Below, piece after piece: positions 1-8,664 of a stretch of 64,000 nucleotides of DNA; the first letter of the stretch is position 1; every line of letters begins with the position of its first letter. Both the position numbers and the translations under genes were made by a program. Source of the stretch: Seohaeicola sp024304985 (GTDB lineage: Bacteria; Pseudomonadota; Alphaproteobacteria; Rhodobacterales; Rhodobacteraceae); the NCBI RefSeq assembly GCF_028802875.1, contig NZ_JARAMP010000021.1, forward strand, positions 1 to 64,000, written 5' to 3'. Below the pieces are notes generated by a model. The model was not told where the DNA came from and ran no database searches. It was given only the letters and a program-made list of their open reading frames with translations.

Positions 1-1
1 C

Positions 2-154
2 CGCACGCTGGAAAAGCGGCAGGGGATGCAGACCGGCTGCCCCGAGGAAATCGCCTTCGAACAAGGCTGGATCGACCGCGCCGCCATGGCCGCCATGGCC
101 GAGAAATTTGCCAAGAACGACTACGGAAAATATCTCAAACGCCTTCTGGACTAA
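2..154 (+). CDS. rfbA: Glucose-1-phosphate thymidylyltransferase, C-terminal end (partial)
   Basis: Only the last 50 residues are in the window; the 5' part lies upstream. The fragment contains TGCPEEIAFEQGWID and ends NDYGKYLKRLLD, matching the C-terminal helices of RfbA/RmlA enzymes (family pattern CPEEIAY...GYGxYLxxLL). RfbA makes dTDP-glucose from glucose-1-phosphate and dTTP, the first step to dTDP-L-rhamnose. This fits the downstream dTDP-sugar epimerase-like gene and RgpF-like gene. The assignment rests on this tail alone. Confidence 0.8.
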   Translation, partial: RTLEKRQGMQTGCPEEIAFEQGWIDRAAMAAMAEKFAKNDYGKYLKRLLD

Positions 155-316
155 CCCGATCTTAATCCCGCTGGGCGAAGATGCAGGTCAGAGCTTGTAT
201 CCTCTCGCCATGATTCCGGGGTTTGCGTCCTGTCCGCGCGACAGGGCTGGTTGACCACGTCCCGCAGCCATCGGCTGACAGCGATACAGGCCATGTGCGA
301 CGCATGGTGGACGGGT

Positions 317-1420
317 ATGCTGGCAGGACAATCGGTATTGATCACGGGTGGCGCGGGCTTCATCGGCGCGCGTCTGGCGATGACACTCTCGGACCGTCAC
401 CGCGTGACGGTATTCGACAATTTCAACCCGCAGGTCCATGACGCCGTGCCGCAAACGCGGATGCGTCTGGCCCGTCACGGTGTCGATGTCATCACCGGCG
501 ATATCCGCGATCCGCGTGAGGTGGGGGCCGCCGTGGCCCGGACCCGCCCGCGTGTGATCTATCATCTGGCGGCGGAAACCGGCACCGGCCAGTCCTATTC
601 CAAGCCCACCCATTACACCGACGTCAACGTGATGGGCACCGCGCACCTGATCGAAGCGGTCCGCCGCCACGTCCCGGATCTGCCCCGCATCATCCTCGCC
701 GGCTCCCGCTCCGTCTATGGGGAAGGAAGCTGCATCGACGCGCAGGGTCGCCCCGCCTGCGCCATGGACCGGCGACAGCCTGATCTGGACGCCGGGCTGT
801 TCCAGCCGCGCAGCCGCACCGGCGCCCTGCTGACCCCGGTGCCCACCGATGCGACCTGCCCGATCGCCCCCGCCTCGGTCTATGCCTCGACCAAACTCAT
901 GCAGGAATATCTGCTGTCGCAGGCATTCTGGGGCACGCCAACGCGGGTCGGTATCCTGCGCCTGCAGAATGTCTATGGTCCGGGGCAGTCGATGAACAAT
1001 CCCTATACCGGTGTGCTGTCGATCTTCTGCCGCCAGATACTGGACGGGCAGGTGCTCGATATCTTCGAAGACGGGCAGATCACCCGCGATTTCGTGCAGG
1101 TCGATGATGTCGTGCGCGCCTTCGCCATGATGGGACAGGCCCGCGCCATGCCGCAGGAGGTGCTGGATATCGGCGCAGGGCAGGGGGCCACGATCCTGTC
1201 GGTGGCGCAGACCCTGCTGGCCTGCCTTGGCGCACCGCCCGACCGGCTGGTCGTGACGGGCGCCTATCGCCCGGGGGACATCCGCCATGCGGTCGCCGAT
1301 ATCAGCCGCGCCGTCACCCTGCTGGGCTGGCAGCCCGACGTGGCGCTGCCCGACGGCCTGGCCCGCCTCGCCGCATGGTCACGCGATCAGGTCAGCTATC
1401 CCGCAAGGGCCATCAGCTGA
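317..1420 (+). CDS. NAD-dependent epimerase/dehydratase, dTDP-L-rhamnose 4-epimerase-like
   Basis: This is a 367-residue extended SDR protein. The Rossmann NAD-binding motif GGAGFIG is at about residues 11-17 and the catalytic YxxxK (YASTK) at about 189-193. Features typical of the dTDP-L-rhamnose 4-epimerase group are the segments NVYGPGQSMNNPYTGVLSIF, DFVQVDDVVRA and GDIRHAVADIS, and an insertion between the active-site Ser region and the Tyr. The product would be dTDP-6-deoxy-L-talose, but this is inferred from family resemblance; another 4-epimerase or 4,6-dehydratase is possible. I chose ATG 317 because it sits just before the first beta strand; ATG 293 is an alternative. A hairpin (CCTGTC/GACAGG, 229-245) without a U-run lies upstream. 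Confidence 0.75.
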   Translation: MLAGQSVLITGGAGFIGARLAMTLSDRHRVTVFDNFNPQVHDAVPQTRMRLARHGVDVITGDIRDPREVGAAVARTRPRVIYHLAAETGTGQSYSKPTHYTDVNVMGTAHLIEAVRRHVPDLPRIILAGSRSVYGEGSCIDAQGRPACAMDRRQPDLDAGLFQPRSRTGALLTPVPTDATCPIAPASVYASTKLMQEYLLSQAFWGTPTRVGILRLQNVYGPGQSMNNPYTGVLSIFCRQILDGQVLDIFEDGQITRDFVQVDDVVRAFAMMGQARAMPQEVLDIGAGQGATILSVAQTLLACLGAPPDRLVVTGAYRPGDIRHAVADISRAVTLLGWQPDVALPDGLARLAAWSRDQVSYPARAIS

Positions 1421-1461
1421 ACAGCCATACAGGGATAGGCAAGGACAAGAGGCATACGGCC

Positions 1462-2289
1462 ATGACAACGCACATGATCAGGACGGATCATCCGACCCCG
1501 CCCGACACCGGGATTGCCGGATGTGACACACTTGTTGGTCTCTATTCCTTCCCCAAAAGCGGCAATACCTGGCTGCGGGCCATCATCGCCGCGATCTTCC
1601 AGGTGCCTGTCGCATCGGGGATGATGGCCGAATATGTGATCGACACCCATATGGGGCAGGCCATCGGCAAACGGCCCTGGCGCCAGTTCGACAGAAGCTG
1701 GTGCTTCTACAAATCGCACAACAAGACCCCGGCGATTCCCGATGGCGACAGGATGATCCACCCCGACCGGATCATCTATATCTACCGCCACCCGCTGGAT
1801 ATCTTCACCTCCTACCTCAACTACCTCTCCGGCAACGTCACGGCCCTGTCGCAAAAGGTCTTCGGCTTCACCTTCGACCGGGTCGAGGATCTGACCAAGG
1901 CCGAGATGAGCCGCCTTCTCGACCGTTTCACCACGCACGGCACCTTCGATCCGCGCGCGGCCAATCCCTTCGGCAGCCTGTTCGACAGCATCGACAACTA
2001 CACCGCCCTGCGCGACGCGGGAGGGCCGGTCCATATCCTGCGCTATGAGGATCTGATCGACGATTTCGACACCGCCGTCAGCGCCATCTGCGCCTTTCTC
2101 GACGTCCCCCTGACCACGGGCGATCTGGACCGTATCCGCCAGATCTCCGAAGGCTTGACCGCCGGGGATGGCAAATTCTTCTGGAAACGCAAGGTCGGCA
2201 CCCATCGCGACTATCTCGACCAAAGCCAGATCGACACCTTCTGGCAGCGCCATCAGGACCGGATGCACGCCCTGGGATATCACCGCTGA
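1462..2289 (+). CDS. PAPS-dependent sulfotransferase domain protein
   Basis: This 275-residue protein has the two PAPS-binding signatures of the cytosolic sulfotransferase fold: a 5'-phosphosulfate loop YSFPKSGNTWLR at about residues 28-39, and a 3'-phosphate-binding segment with Arg at 109 and Ser at 117 (YRHPLDIFTSYLNY). It should transfer sulfate from PAPS to a hydroxyl group. No signal peptide or membrane segment is visible, so it is probably cytosolic. The gene begins 41 bp after the epimerase stop and its TGA overlaps the next ATG (TGATG), so it looks co-transcribed with glycan genes. A carbohydrate acceptor is inferred from that context only. Confidence 0.8.
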   Translation: MTTHMIRTDHPTPPDTGIAGCDTLVGLYSFPKSGNTWLRAIIAAIFQVPVASGMMAEYVIDTHMGQAIGKRPWRQFDRSWCFYKSHNKTPAIPDGDRMIHPDRIIYIYRHPLDIFTSYLNYLSGNVTALSQKVFGFTFDRVEDLTKAEMSRLLDRFTTHGTFDPRAANPFGSLFDSIDNYTALRDAGGPVHILRYEDLIDDFDTAVSAICAFLDVPLTTGDLDRIRQISEGLTAGDGKFFWKRKVGTHRDYLDQSQIDTFWQRHQDRMHALGYHR

Positions 2290-4217
2290 TGCCGCCCCGC
2301 ACTCGCCAGACAGGACAACCCGAACCGCGACCGCACCCGCCAGAGCCATATGCGGCGGCCATCTACGTCATCCAGCACAAGGCCGAGGCTGCGGCCCATG
2401 TCAGACTGGCTCTCACGGACCTGCTGGCCATCGCCACCCGCGTGATCGTCGTGACCAACGGCGACAGCCTGCCCGATGTGCAGGCCACGCTGGCCGGTCT
2501 CGACAGGGGGCAACGTGCCACCGTGATCTCGCATGACAGGGATGGCGCGATCCTCTCGGCCTATCGCGCGGGTCTGGGGCGTCTGTTGCGCGACGGGCCT
2601 GTCACCGGCCATGTGATCCTGACCGGCTATCACGTTTTCGGCCCGATCCGCCCCGACGGCTGGCGCGATCTGCAGCGCGATGCCGATCTTCTGTCGGCCT
2701 ATTGGCACAACGCCGCTCTCGACCCGCGCCTGCGGTCCCGTGCCGACATGCCCGACAAACTGCCCTATCTGGACTTCGCGCTGCTCTCGCCCGCGCTGGT
2801 CAACGATCCCGGCTTCCAGAAACTCTGCCACGATCTGCCCCTCTTCAACGACTATTGGGATCAGATCGAGCGTGGTCTGGTCCCGCTGGCCCGGTTCCTG
2901 CGCGATACCGGCCGCCGTATCGCCTGGGCCATACCGGAGGACGCGATGCAGACCGCCGATCCGCGCCACTATTAGGTGCATCGCCTCGTCGCCGAAGGCG
3001 CACCCTGCCTGCCGGTCTCCGTTCTGATGCTGGACCCGCTCCTCCATGACCTGAACGGGATCGACCTGCGCGCCGCACTCGATGGTCTGCGCGCGCGCAA
3101 TCCTGCCCTCTACAATGCCGTGATGGCCTTTGCGGCGGCGCGCGTGCCGCTGCGCGCCTTCACCACCATCGCCGATCAATACGAGGTGTTAAGCACGCAT
3201 TACCCCTCGGACCGCGGCACATGGGATTTCGGGCCCGTCGCGGTCTTCATCCATGCCTTCTATGCCGAGATGATGCCCGAATTCTGGGCGCTGATCGCAA
3301 AGTTTCCCATGCCTGCCCATCTCTTCCTGTCTACCGCCAGCGATCAGGACAAGGCCATGATCGAAGCCTTTCTGGACGCACAGCAATGGCCCGCCGCCCA
3401 TCGCACCGTGCGTGTCGTGGCGCAGAACCGCGGGCGCGACATGTCCGCGCTGTTCATCACGTTCCGTGACGTGGCCCTGTCCGGCGATTATCAGGTGGCG
3501 CTGCGCCTGCATTCCAAACGAACGCCGCAGGTCAGTCGACAGGTGGCCGAAGGGTTCAAGGCACATCTTTTCGACAATCTGGTTCATTCGCCCGCCACGA
3601 TCCGCCAGTTGCTCGACCGGTTCGAGGCCGAGCCTGACCTCGGGCTGGTGATTCCCCCTGTCATTCACACAGGTTTCGGCACTTTGGGCCATGCCTGGTA
3701 TTCCAACCGCGAGGTTGTGCGGGATCTGTCTGCCCGCATGGGCCTGAACGTGCCGCTCGACGCGGATACCCCGGTGGCCCCCTATGGCACGATGTTCTGG
3801 TTCCGCATCCCGGCGCTGCGGGTGATGTTCGACTGGCCCTGGCAGTGGGAGGATTACAATCCCGAACCGCATCACATCGACGGTGGCCTCGCCCATGCGC
3901 AGGAACGGCTGATCGGCTATGCCGTTCAGGCCAGCGGCTATCGCACCCTCTCGGTCATGACGCCGCAACTGGCCGCGCGCAACTATGCAAGGCTGGAATA
4001 CAAGATGCAGCTCTTCGCCGCGCGGCTTGCCTCGCATCACCTTCTGGATCAGCTGGCACAACTGGACCGCAACGCCGAAACCTTCGGCATCCGCCTGATC
4101 AGGCGGCTTCGTGTGATCTATGGCCGCATCATCCGCCGCTTTCCCGGCGCGCGCGCCTATCTCAAGCCTGTGGCGCGGCGGATCCTGCCCCTGCTGACAC
4201 CGGGGTATCGCCTGTGA
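2289..4217 (+). pseudogene. RgpF-like rhamnan synthesis protein, split by an in-frame amber codon
   Basis: One reading frame runs from ATG 2289 to TGA 4217 and is interrupted only by TAG at 2973-2975. The part before the stop is 228 residues; the part after it continues directly as VHRLVAEGAPCLPVSVL and is 413 residues. The downstream half has the features of the rhamnan synthesis F family (PF05045-like): LLHDLNGIDLRAAL, a GPVAVFIHAFY segment, QNRGRDMSALF and LRLHSKRTPQ. The family acts in assembly of rhamnose-rich polysaccharides. The stop could be a GAG-to-TAG change, since family members often have Glu before VHRL. It is either a true nonsense mutation, amber read-through or a base-call error. 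Downstream initiation at GTG 2976 would give a protein without the N-terminal domain. Confidence 0.75.
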
Positions 4218-4251
4218 CGTCCCACACAGGGCGCGGCGCTGTCACGCAACG

Positions 4252-4278
4252 AAAAACGCCGCCCAAAGGGGCGGCGTT
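4252..4278 (-). terminator. Rho-independent terminator of rplS-rpmE
   Basis: Reading the minus strand, a perfect 10-bp stem (AACGCCGCCC / GGGCGGCGTT, plus positions 4255-4264 and 4269-4278) with a four-base loop is followed by five T residues. It lies 24 bp beyond the rpmE stop and between the convergent RgpF-like gene and rpmE. Confidence 0.85.
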
Positions 4279-4301
4279 CTCCAAGTCCTGCGCGGAGTGG
4301 A

Positions 4302-4523
4302 TCAGAAACCCAGACCGGCGTATTTGTTCTTGAACTTCGACACACGGCCGCCCGCATCCATCAGACGCGAGGAGCCACCGGTCCAGGCCGGGTGCACCGT
4401 GGGGTCGATATCCAGCGACAGCGTGTCGCCTTCCTTGCCCCAGGTCGAATGCATCTGGAAGGTCGAGCCGTCGGTCATCTTGACGGTGATCATGTGATAA
4501 TCGGGGTGGATGTCTTTTTTCAT
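4302..4523 (-). CDS. rpmE: Large ribosomal subunit protein bL31
   Basis: This is a 73-residue protein beginning MKKDIHPDYHMITVKMTDG and containing LDIDPTVHPAWTGG, the bL31 core. It lacks the CxxC zinc ligands of the zinc-binding bL31 form. This small basic protein sits at the subunit interface (the B1b bridge in bacterial ribosomes). It follows rplS on the same strand with an 11-bp gap, so the two are probably one transcript ending at the hairpin at 4252-4278. An AAGGAT Shine-Dalgarno-like sequence precedes the ATG. Confidence 0.95.
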   Translation of the reverse strand: MKKDIHPDYHMITVKMTDGSTFQMHSTWGKEGDTLSLDIDPTVHPAWTGGSSRLMDAGGRVSKFKNKYAGLGF

Positions 4524-4534
4524 CGTGCCGATCC

Positions 4535-4918
4535 TTATGCTTCAGCGCCCGAACCGGGCTTGTAGTTGGCGACTTCTGCGATACGGGCGGATTTGCCGCG
4601 ACGCGCGCGCAGATAGTACAGCTTGGCGCGACGGACACGACCACGACGCACCACGGTGATGCTGTCGATATTGGTCGAATAGAGCGGGAACACACGCTCC
4701 ACGCCTTCGCCGAACGAAATCTTGCGGACCGTGAACGACCCGGCAATGCCCTTGCCGTTCTTGCGGCTGATGCAGACGCCTTCATAGGCCTGCACACGGC
4801 TGCGGGTGCCTTCGGTCACTTTATAGCCGACGCGGATCGTATCGCCGGCCTTGAAATCGGGAATTTCCTTCCCGAGGGCGGCAATCTGTTCCGCCTCGAT
4901 CTGTGCGATCAGGTTCAT
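4535..4918 (-). CDS. rplS: Large ribosomal subunit protein bL19
   Basis: The 127-residue protein starts MNLIAQIEAEQIAALGKEIP and contains GDTIRVGYKVTEGTRSRVQ, YEGVCISRKNGKG and VERVFPLYSTNIDSI, diagnostic of bL19, which sits at the 30S/50S interface. An upstream in-frame ATG exists at 4954, but ATG 4918 has a GGAGA ribosome-binding site and gives the usual length. It lies downstream of trmD, as in most bacteria, but 267 bp away with its own promoter-like sequence and a structured leader. Confidence 0.97.
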   Translation of the reverse strand: MNLIAQIEAEQIAALGKEIPDFKAGDTIRVGYKVTEGTRSRVQAYEGVCISRKNGKGIAGSFTVRKISFGEGVERVFPLYSTNIDSITVVRRGRVRRAKLYYLRARRGKSARIAEVANYKPGSGAEA

Positions 4919-5057
4919 CGCGGGTCTCCTATCTGCTTGCGGTTTGTCCCGCAAAGTTTGCCACGTCCTCAGAGCTCTTGGTCTTCAACCGGGTCCGCCT
5001 GCCGAAATTCGGTGCGCCCGCCAGAGGTCAGGTCGTCGTTCCTTGGTGCTGCGTCCC

Positions 5058-5093
5058 GGTTCATCCGTGGTGCCGAAGAAGGCAACCTGAACC
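5058..5093 (-). other. Leader hairpin upstream of rplS
   Basis: On the minus strand the bases GGTTCAGG-TTGCC and GGCAC-C..TGAACC can form a stem-loop about 140 nt before the rplS start codon, within an otherwise empty 267-bp trmD-rplS gap. It lies downstream of a promoter-like sequence, so it would be in the 5' leader of rplS-rpmE. Ribosomal protein operons are often controlled by such leaders, but I do not recognise a named family here. Confidence 0.4.
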
Positions 5094-5138
5094 AAAGACA
5101 TCAGGTCCGATAGACTCAACACAGTCCCGGACGCGCGG

Positions 5139-5167
5139 GTCATACCGGGCCGCGCCCCCTTTGGCAA
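5139..5167 (-). promoter_or_regulatory. Sigma70-like promoter for rplS-rpmE
   Basis: On the minus strand TTGCCA (plus 5162-5167) and TATGAC (plus 5139-5144) are separated by exactly 17 bases. This would start transcription about 210 nt before rplS, just after the end of trmD, giving rplS-rpmE its own promoter. Confidence 0.45.
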
Positions 5168-5185
5168 GAACCGAATCCCGCGCGA

Positions 5186-6016
5186 TCAGCCGTCCGGCTT
5201 GTCTGTCCGCGCCTCATGAGCCGCCCACAGATCGGGCCGACGCGCCTTGGTGATGGCTTCCGATTGCGCCCGCCGCCACGCAGTGATCTTGCCGTGATGG
5301 CCCGACTGCAACACCTCGGGGATCACGCGCCCGCGCCATGCGGCAGGCCGCGTATACTGCGGATGCTCCAGCAACCCGTCCGAGAAACTTTCCTCCTCGG
5401 TCGAGGCCGCATTGCCCAGCACCCCCGGCAACAGCCGCACCGTGGCGTCAATCAGCGCCATCGCCGCGATCTCGCCGCCGGTCAGGACGAAATCGCCCAG
5501 ACTGACCTCCTCGATCGCATAGGCCTCCAGCACCCGCTCATCCACACCCTCGAACCGCCCACACAACAGCGTCACCCCATCCGCCGCCGCCAAGCGCCGC
5601 GCCATGGCTTGCGTCAGCGGCGCCCCGCGTGGGGACAGATAGATCACCGGCCAGCGCCCCCGCGCGCCCTCCGCCGCCGCATCCAGCGCATGACCCAGAA
5701 CATCAGGCCGCAGCACCATCCCGGCACCCCCACCCGCGGGCGTGTCATCCACATTGCGATGCTTGCCCTCGCCAAATTCCCGCAGATCAATCGTCCGCAA
5801 CGCCCACCGCCCCTCGGCCAGCGCCTTGCCCGTCAGGCTCTCGCCCAGAACACCCGGAAAAGCCTGCGGCACCAGCGTGATCACCTGCGCCACCCAAGCC
5901 CCCGCCAGATCAGGCGTATCCGTCACCAACTCCCGCGGACGCAGCGTCGCGCGGATCGACTTGCGACCATGGGATTTCAGCGGGGCAGGGCCCTCGGGAT
6001 CGTGTTCTTGCGTCAT
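5186..6016 (-). CDS. trmD: tRNA (guanine-N1)-methyltransferase TrmD
   Basis: This SPOUT methyltransferase makes m1G37 in tRNA from SAM and prevents +1 frameshifting. In its 276 residues I see the trefoil-knot motifs YLSPRGAPLTQ, LCGRFEGVDERV and VSLGDFVLTGGE, and the C-terminal tRNA-binding region with YTRPAAWRG and PEVLQSGHHGKI. The enzyme core begins near residue 43, so about 40 residues (rich in Arg/Lys/Pro) form an N-terminal extension. I chose ATG 6016 (MTQEHD); an upstream ATG at 6070 would lengthen it further. rimM, normally directly upstream, is displaced by two opposite-strand genes. Confidence 0.95.
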   Translation of the reverse strand: MTQEHDPEGPAPLKSHGRKSIRATLRPRELVTDTPDLAGAWVAQVITLVPQAFPGVLGESLTGKALAEGRWALRTIDLREFGEGKHRNVDDTPAGGGAGMVLRPDVLGHALDAAAEGARGRWPVIYLSPRGAPLTQAMARRLAAADGVTLLCGRFEGVDERVLEAYAIEEVSLGDFVLTGGEIAAMALIDATVRLLPGVLGNAASTEEESFSDGLLEHPQYTRPAAWRGRVIPEVLQSGHHGKITAWRRAQSEAITKARRPDLWAAHEARTDKPDG

Positions 6017-6120
6017 GCCAACCCCATAGCGCCTTTTCCACCGGGGCAAAAGATGCCCGATTGCGGCCACTCCACCACCGGCCTAGGGTCGCTGCGACTG
6101 CTGCAGGACCAGATGCACCG

Positions 6121-7074
6121 ATGACCGATGACCGCACAAGGCTGGCCGATGCCGCCCGCGCCGCATGGCAAGAGGCCGCCCCGCGCCTTGAGCTTGAGGC
6201 CAGGGCCTGCGCGACCCAGATCCTCAGCGCGCGGCGCGAAGCAAAGGGCGGGCGCATCGTCATGCACATCATGCCCCGCGACGGTGCCGACAGCCTCATC
6301 CTGAAACTGCGTCTCGGCGGCGACCCCGCCGCGCTGGAACAGGCCGCCCGCGCCTATCGCCTTGCCGCCACCAGCCTTGCAGGACAGCCCGGTCTGGCGG
6401 TGCCGCGCCTCATCATGACCCTGCCCGCGCATCACGCGCTGATCCTGTCCTACAGCCCCGGCACCGACGCCCGCAGCCTCTTGGCGGACAGCACGAACCC
6501 CGACGATCATATCCCGGTCCTGCGCGCCGCTGGCCTCTGGCTGGGCGCGCTGCACCGGGGACAGCCAGCCGCCCCCGCTGCCTTCGACCCCGCCCCCGCC
6601 TTGCGCGGACAGGCACGGCGCGCACGAACGTCCGTGGCACCCCGCCAAACGGCCTTGGCCCGTCTGATCGCCCGTGTCCGGACATTGGCCGTGCCACTGC
6701 CTGACAGGACATGGCCCCAAGCCGTGATCCATGGCGACATGACGCTGGGCAACCTTCTGATCGCCCCGGATCAGATCACCGGCATCGACGTCGAGAATGA
6801 TACACCCGCCCCGCGCGCACGGGATATTGCGATGCTGCTGATCGACCACGAACTCTGGTTCGGGCATCACCCCGCCGCGATTCAGGCCTTCTGGCAGGCC
6901 TATGGCAACGACCTGCGCCATGATCCGCTGCTGCGCTTCCACATCGCCCTGCGACTGGCCCGTCTCTGGTCCGACATGCCCGCGCACCCAACCCAAGCCA
7001 GCCCCCGCCGCGCGCATCTCTGGGCCGGGCTTCAGGCCATGACTGCCCGTCTGGAAAGCAAGGACGCAAGCTAA
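6121..7074 (+). CDS. Aminoglycoside phosphotransferase-like (APH) family kinase
   Basis: This 317-residue protein has the APH/choline-kinase catalytic loop VIHGDMTLGNLL (HGDxxxxN) and a following metal-binding GIDVEN segment, with a preceding GLWLGALHRG helix typical of the family. Such enzymes phosphorylate small-molecule hydroxyls using ATP. The substrate cannot be read from the sequence, and an antibiotic-resistance role should not be assumed. The gene is divergent from trmD (104 bp between starts) and lies, with the M20 gene, between trmD and rimM. I chose ATG 6121; an in-frame ATG at 6061 is also possible. Confidence 0.75.
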   Translation: MTDDRTRLADAARAAWQEAAPRLELEARACATQILSARREAKGGRIVMHIMPRDGADSLILKLRLGGDPAALEQAARAYRLAATSLAGQPGLAVPRLIMTLPAHHALILSYSPGTDARSLLADSTNPDDHIPVLRAAGLWLGALHRGQPAAPAAFDPAPALRGQARRARTSVAPRQTALARLIARVRTLAVPLPDRTWPQAVIHGDMTLGNLLIAPDQITGIDVENDTPAPRARDIAMLLIDHELWFGHHPAAIQAFWQAYGNDLRHDPLLRFHIALRLARLWSDMPAHPTQASPRRAHLWAGLQAMTARLESKDAS

Positions 7075-7240
7075 GCCCTGGCCGCCTCTGACACCATCGG
7101 GCAAGTCAGCGGTCTGATGTCGCCCGCGTGCCAAGGCTGCACACTTGCGCTTGCAACACCCATTGGCGTGGGGTGCGCGGCGTCTTGCATCTGCTGTGAA
7201 CGCGGCGCAGGCTGAACACGCAACTGGATGGAGGAAACCG

Positions 7241-8407
7241 ATGCCTGTCTTGAACCGCTTTGCCGAAATGCTGCCCGAGATTTCAGCCTGGCGGCGTGAT
7301 ATCCACGCCAATCCCGAACTGCGTTTTCAGGAGCATCGCACGGCGGCCTTTGTGGCAGCCAAACTCAAGGAATTTGGCTGTGACGAGGTCGTGACCGGCT
7401 TCGGCGAAACCGGCGTGGTCGGCGTGATCAACGGCAGATCAGCCACGTCCGGCAAAACCATCGGCTTTCGCGCCGACATGGACGCCCTGCCGATCCATGA
7501 GGCGACCAAACTGCCCCATGCCTCGACCGTGCCGGGGAAAATGCATGCCTGCGGACATGACGGGCATACCGCGATGCTGTTGGGGGCGGCGAAATATCTG
7601 GCCGAGACGCGGAATTTCGACGGTCGGGTCGTCCTGGCCTTCCAGCCCGCCGAAGAAGGCGGCGGTGGCGCCCGCGCGATGATCGACGCAGGCTTGATGG
7701 AACGGTGGGGCATCGCAGAAATCTACGGCATGCATAACATGCCCGGCATGCCCCTCGGCGCATTCGCGGTCCGCACCGGGCCGCAGATGGCCTCGCCGGA
7801 CAAGTTCGAAATCATCGTGCGCGGCACGGGCGGCCATGGTGCCATGCCGCACAAGGGCGTGGATACGACATTGGTGGCGTCACATATTGTTGTCGCCCTG
7901 CAATCCATCGCGTCCCGCAACATCAATCCCATGGCCAATGTGGTGGTGTCGGTCTGCGGCTTTCGCACCGAAACCGACACATATAACGTGATCCCGAACT
8001 CTGTTCACATGCGCGGCACGGTCAGGACATTCGAGCCCGCGGTGCAACGCCTCGTGCGGGCCCGCATCGACGCGCTGGCCACGGCGACGGCTGCGGCCTA
8101 CGGCGCGGTGGCCGAGGTGACGCATACCTCCGGCCCGCCCGCGCTGGTGAACCACGCGCGCGAGGCGGATCTCGCCGCCGAGGTCGCGCTGTCCGTCGCA
8201 GGCGTGGCACAACGCGATCTGGAGCCGACAATGGGCGGCGAGGATTTCTCCGAAATGCTGCTTGAGCGTCCCGGCGCCTATCTCTTCATCGGCAACGGCG
8301 ACAGCGCCGATCTGCACAACCCGCATTACGAGTTCAATGACGAGATCATCCCCGTGGGCTGCAGTTGGTTCGCCGCAATGGCAGAACGCCGCATGCCGCT
8401 GGCCTGA
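7241..8407 (+). CDS. M20 family amidohydrolase (hippurate hydrolase-like)
   Basis: This 388-residue M20D-type metallo-amidohydrolase has RRDIHANPEL near the N-terminus, the metal-binding MHACGHDGHTAML, the EEGGGGARAMI segment with the acidic metal/catalytic pair, GMHNMPG, and a late TMGGEDFSEML motif. Family members hydrolyse N-acyl amino acids, indole-acetyl amino acids or N-acetyl-diaminopimelate. The real substrate is unknown. ATG 7241 is preceded by GGAGG at 7230-7234 with good spacing, which rules out the longer ORF start at 7145. No signal peptide is seen. Confidence 0.88.
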   Translation: MPVLNRFAEMLPEISAWRRDIHANPELRFQEHRTAAFVAAKLKEFGCDEVVTGFGETGVVGVINGRSATSGKTIGFRADMDALPIHEATKLPHASTVPGKMHACGHDGHTAMLLGAAKYLAETRNFDGRVVLAFQPAEEGGGGARAMIDAGLMERWGIAEIYGMHNMPGMPLGAFAVRTGPQMASPDKFEIIVRGTGGHGAMPHKGVDTTLVASHIVVALQSIASRNINPMANVVVSVCGFRTETDTYNVIPNSVHMRGTVRTFEPAVQRLVRARIDALATATAAAYGAVAEVTHTSGPPALVNHAREADLAAEVALSVAGVAQRDLEPTMGGEDFSEMLLERPGAYLFIGNGDSADLHNPHYEFNDEIIPVGCSWFAAMAERRMPLA

Positions 8408-8664
8408 CGCGCGCCGCCGGGCGCGCAGCAACGCATCTGCCAGATCGCCCCGACAAGCGGAAAGGGACGCAGTCCCTCTCCGCGCCCCCTTTCATCTTGC
8501 CAAAAATACTCGAAATCCACCGGGCGAAGCCGGGATCAGCACAAGCCGTCTTGTCCTGCCCCCTGCGCGGCAATCCGTTAAAATATGGTAAACGCGGGCG
8601 CGTAACGCGTTGAAAACACACAATCCGAAAAATGTCCCATCGTGGGACACCCCTCTGATGCGGG
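8408..8664. other. Intergenic region with hairpins and one 22-bp repeat
   Basis: The gap between the convergent amidohydrolase gene and rimM contains no credible gene. A GC-only hairpin (GCGCGCC/GGCGCGC, 8409-8426) directly follows the amidohydrolase stop without a U-run. A second stem (AGGGAC/GTCCCT, 8463-8477) precedes one copy of the dispersed 22-bp motif at 8490-8511. The remainder is AT-richer than its surroundings (around 8575-8640) with no recognised signal. Confidence 0.5.
8490..8511 (-). repeat. Dispersed 22-bp intergenic motif, copy A (subtype GAGTATTT)
   Basis: On the minus strand this reads GAGTATTT-TTG-GCAAGATGAAA. It is one of eight 22-bp copies in the window sharing GRRTATTT-N3-GCAARAWGAAR. 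It lies 83 bp after the amidohydrolase stop, between convergent genes. Confidence 0.7.
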
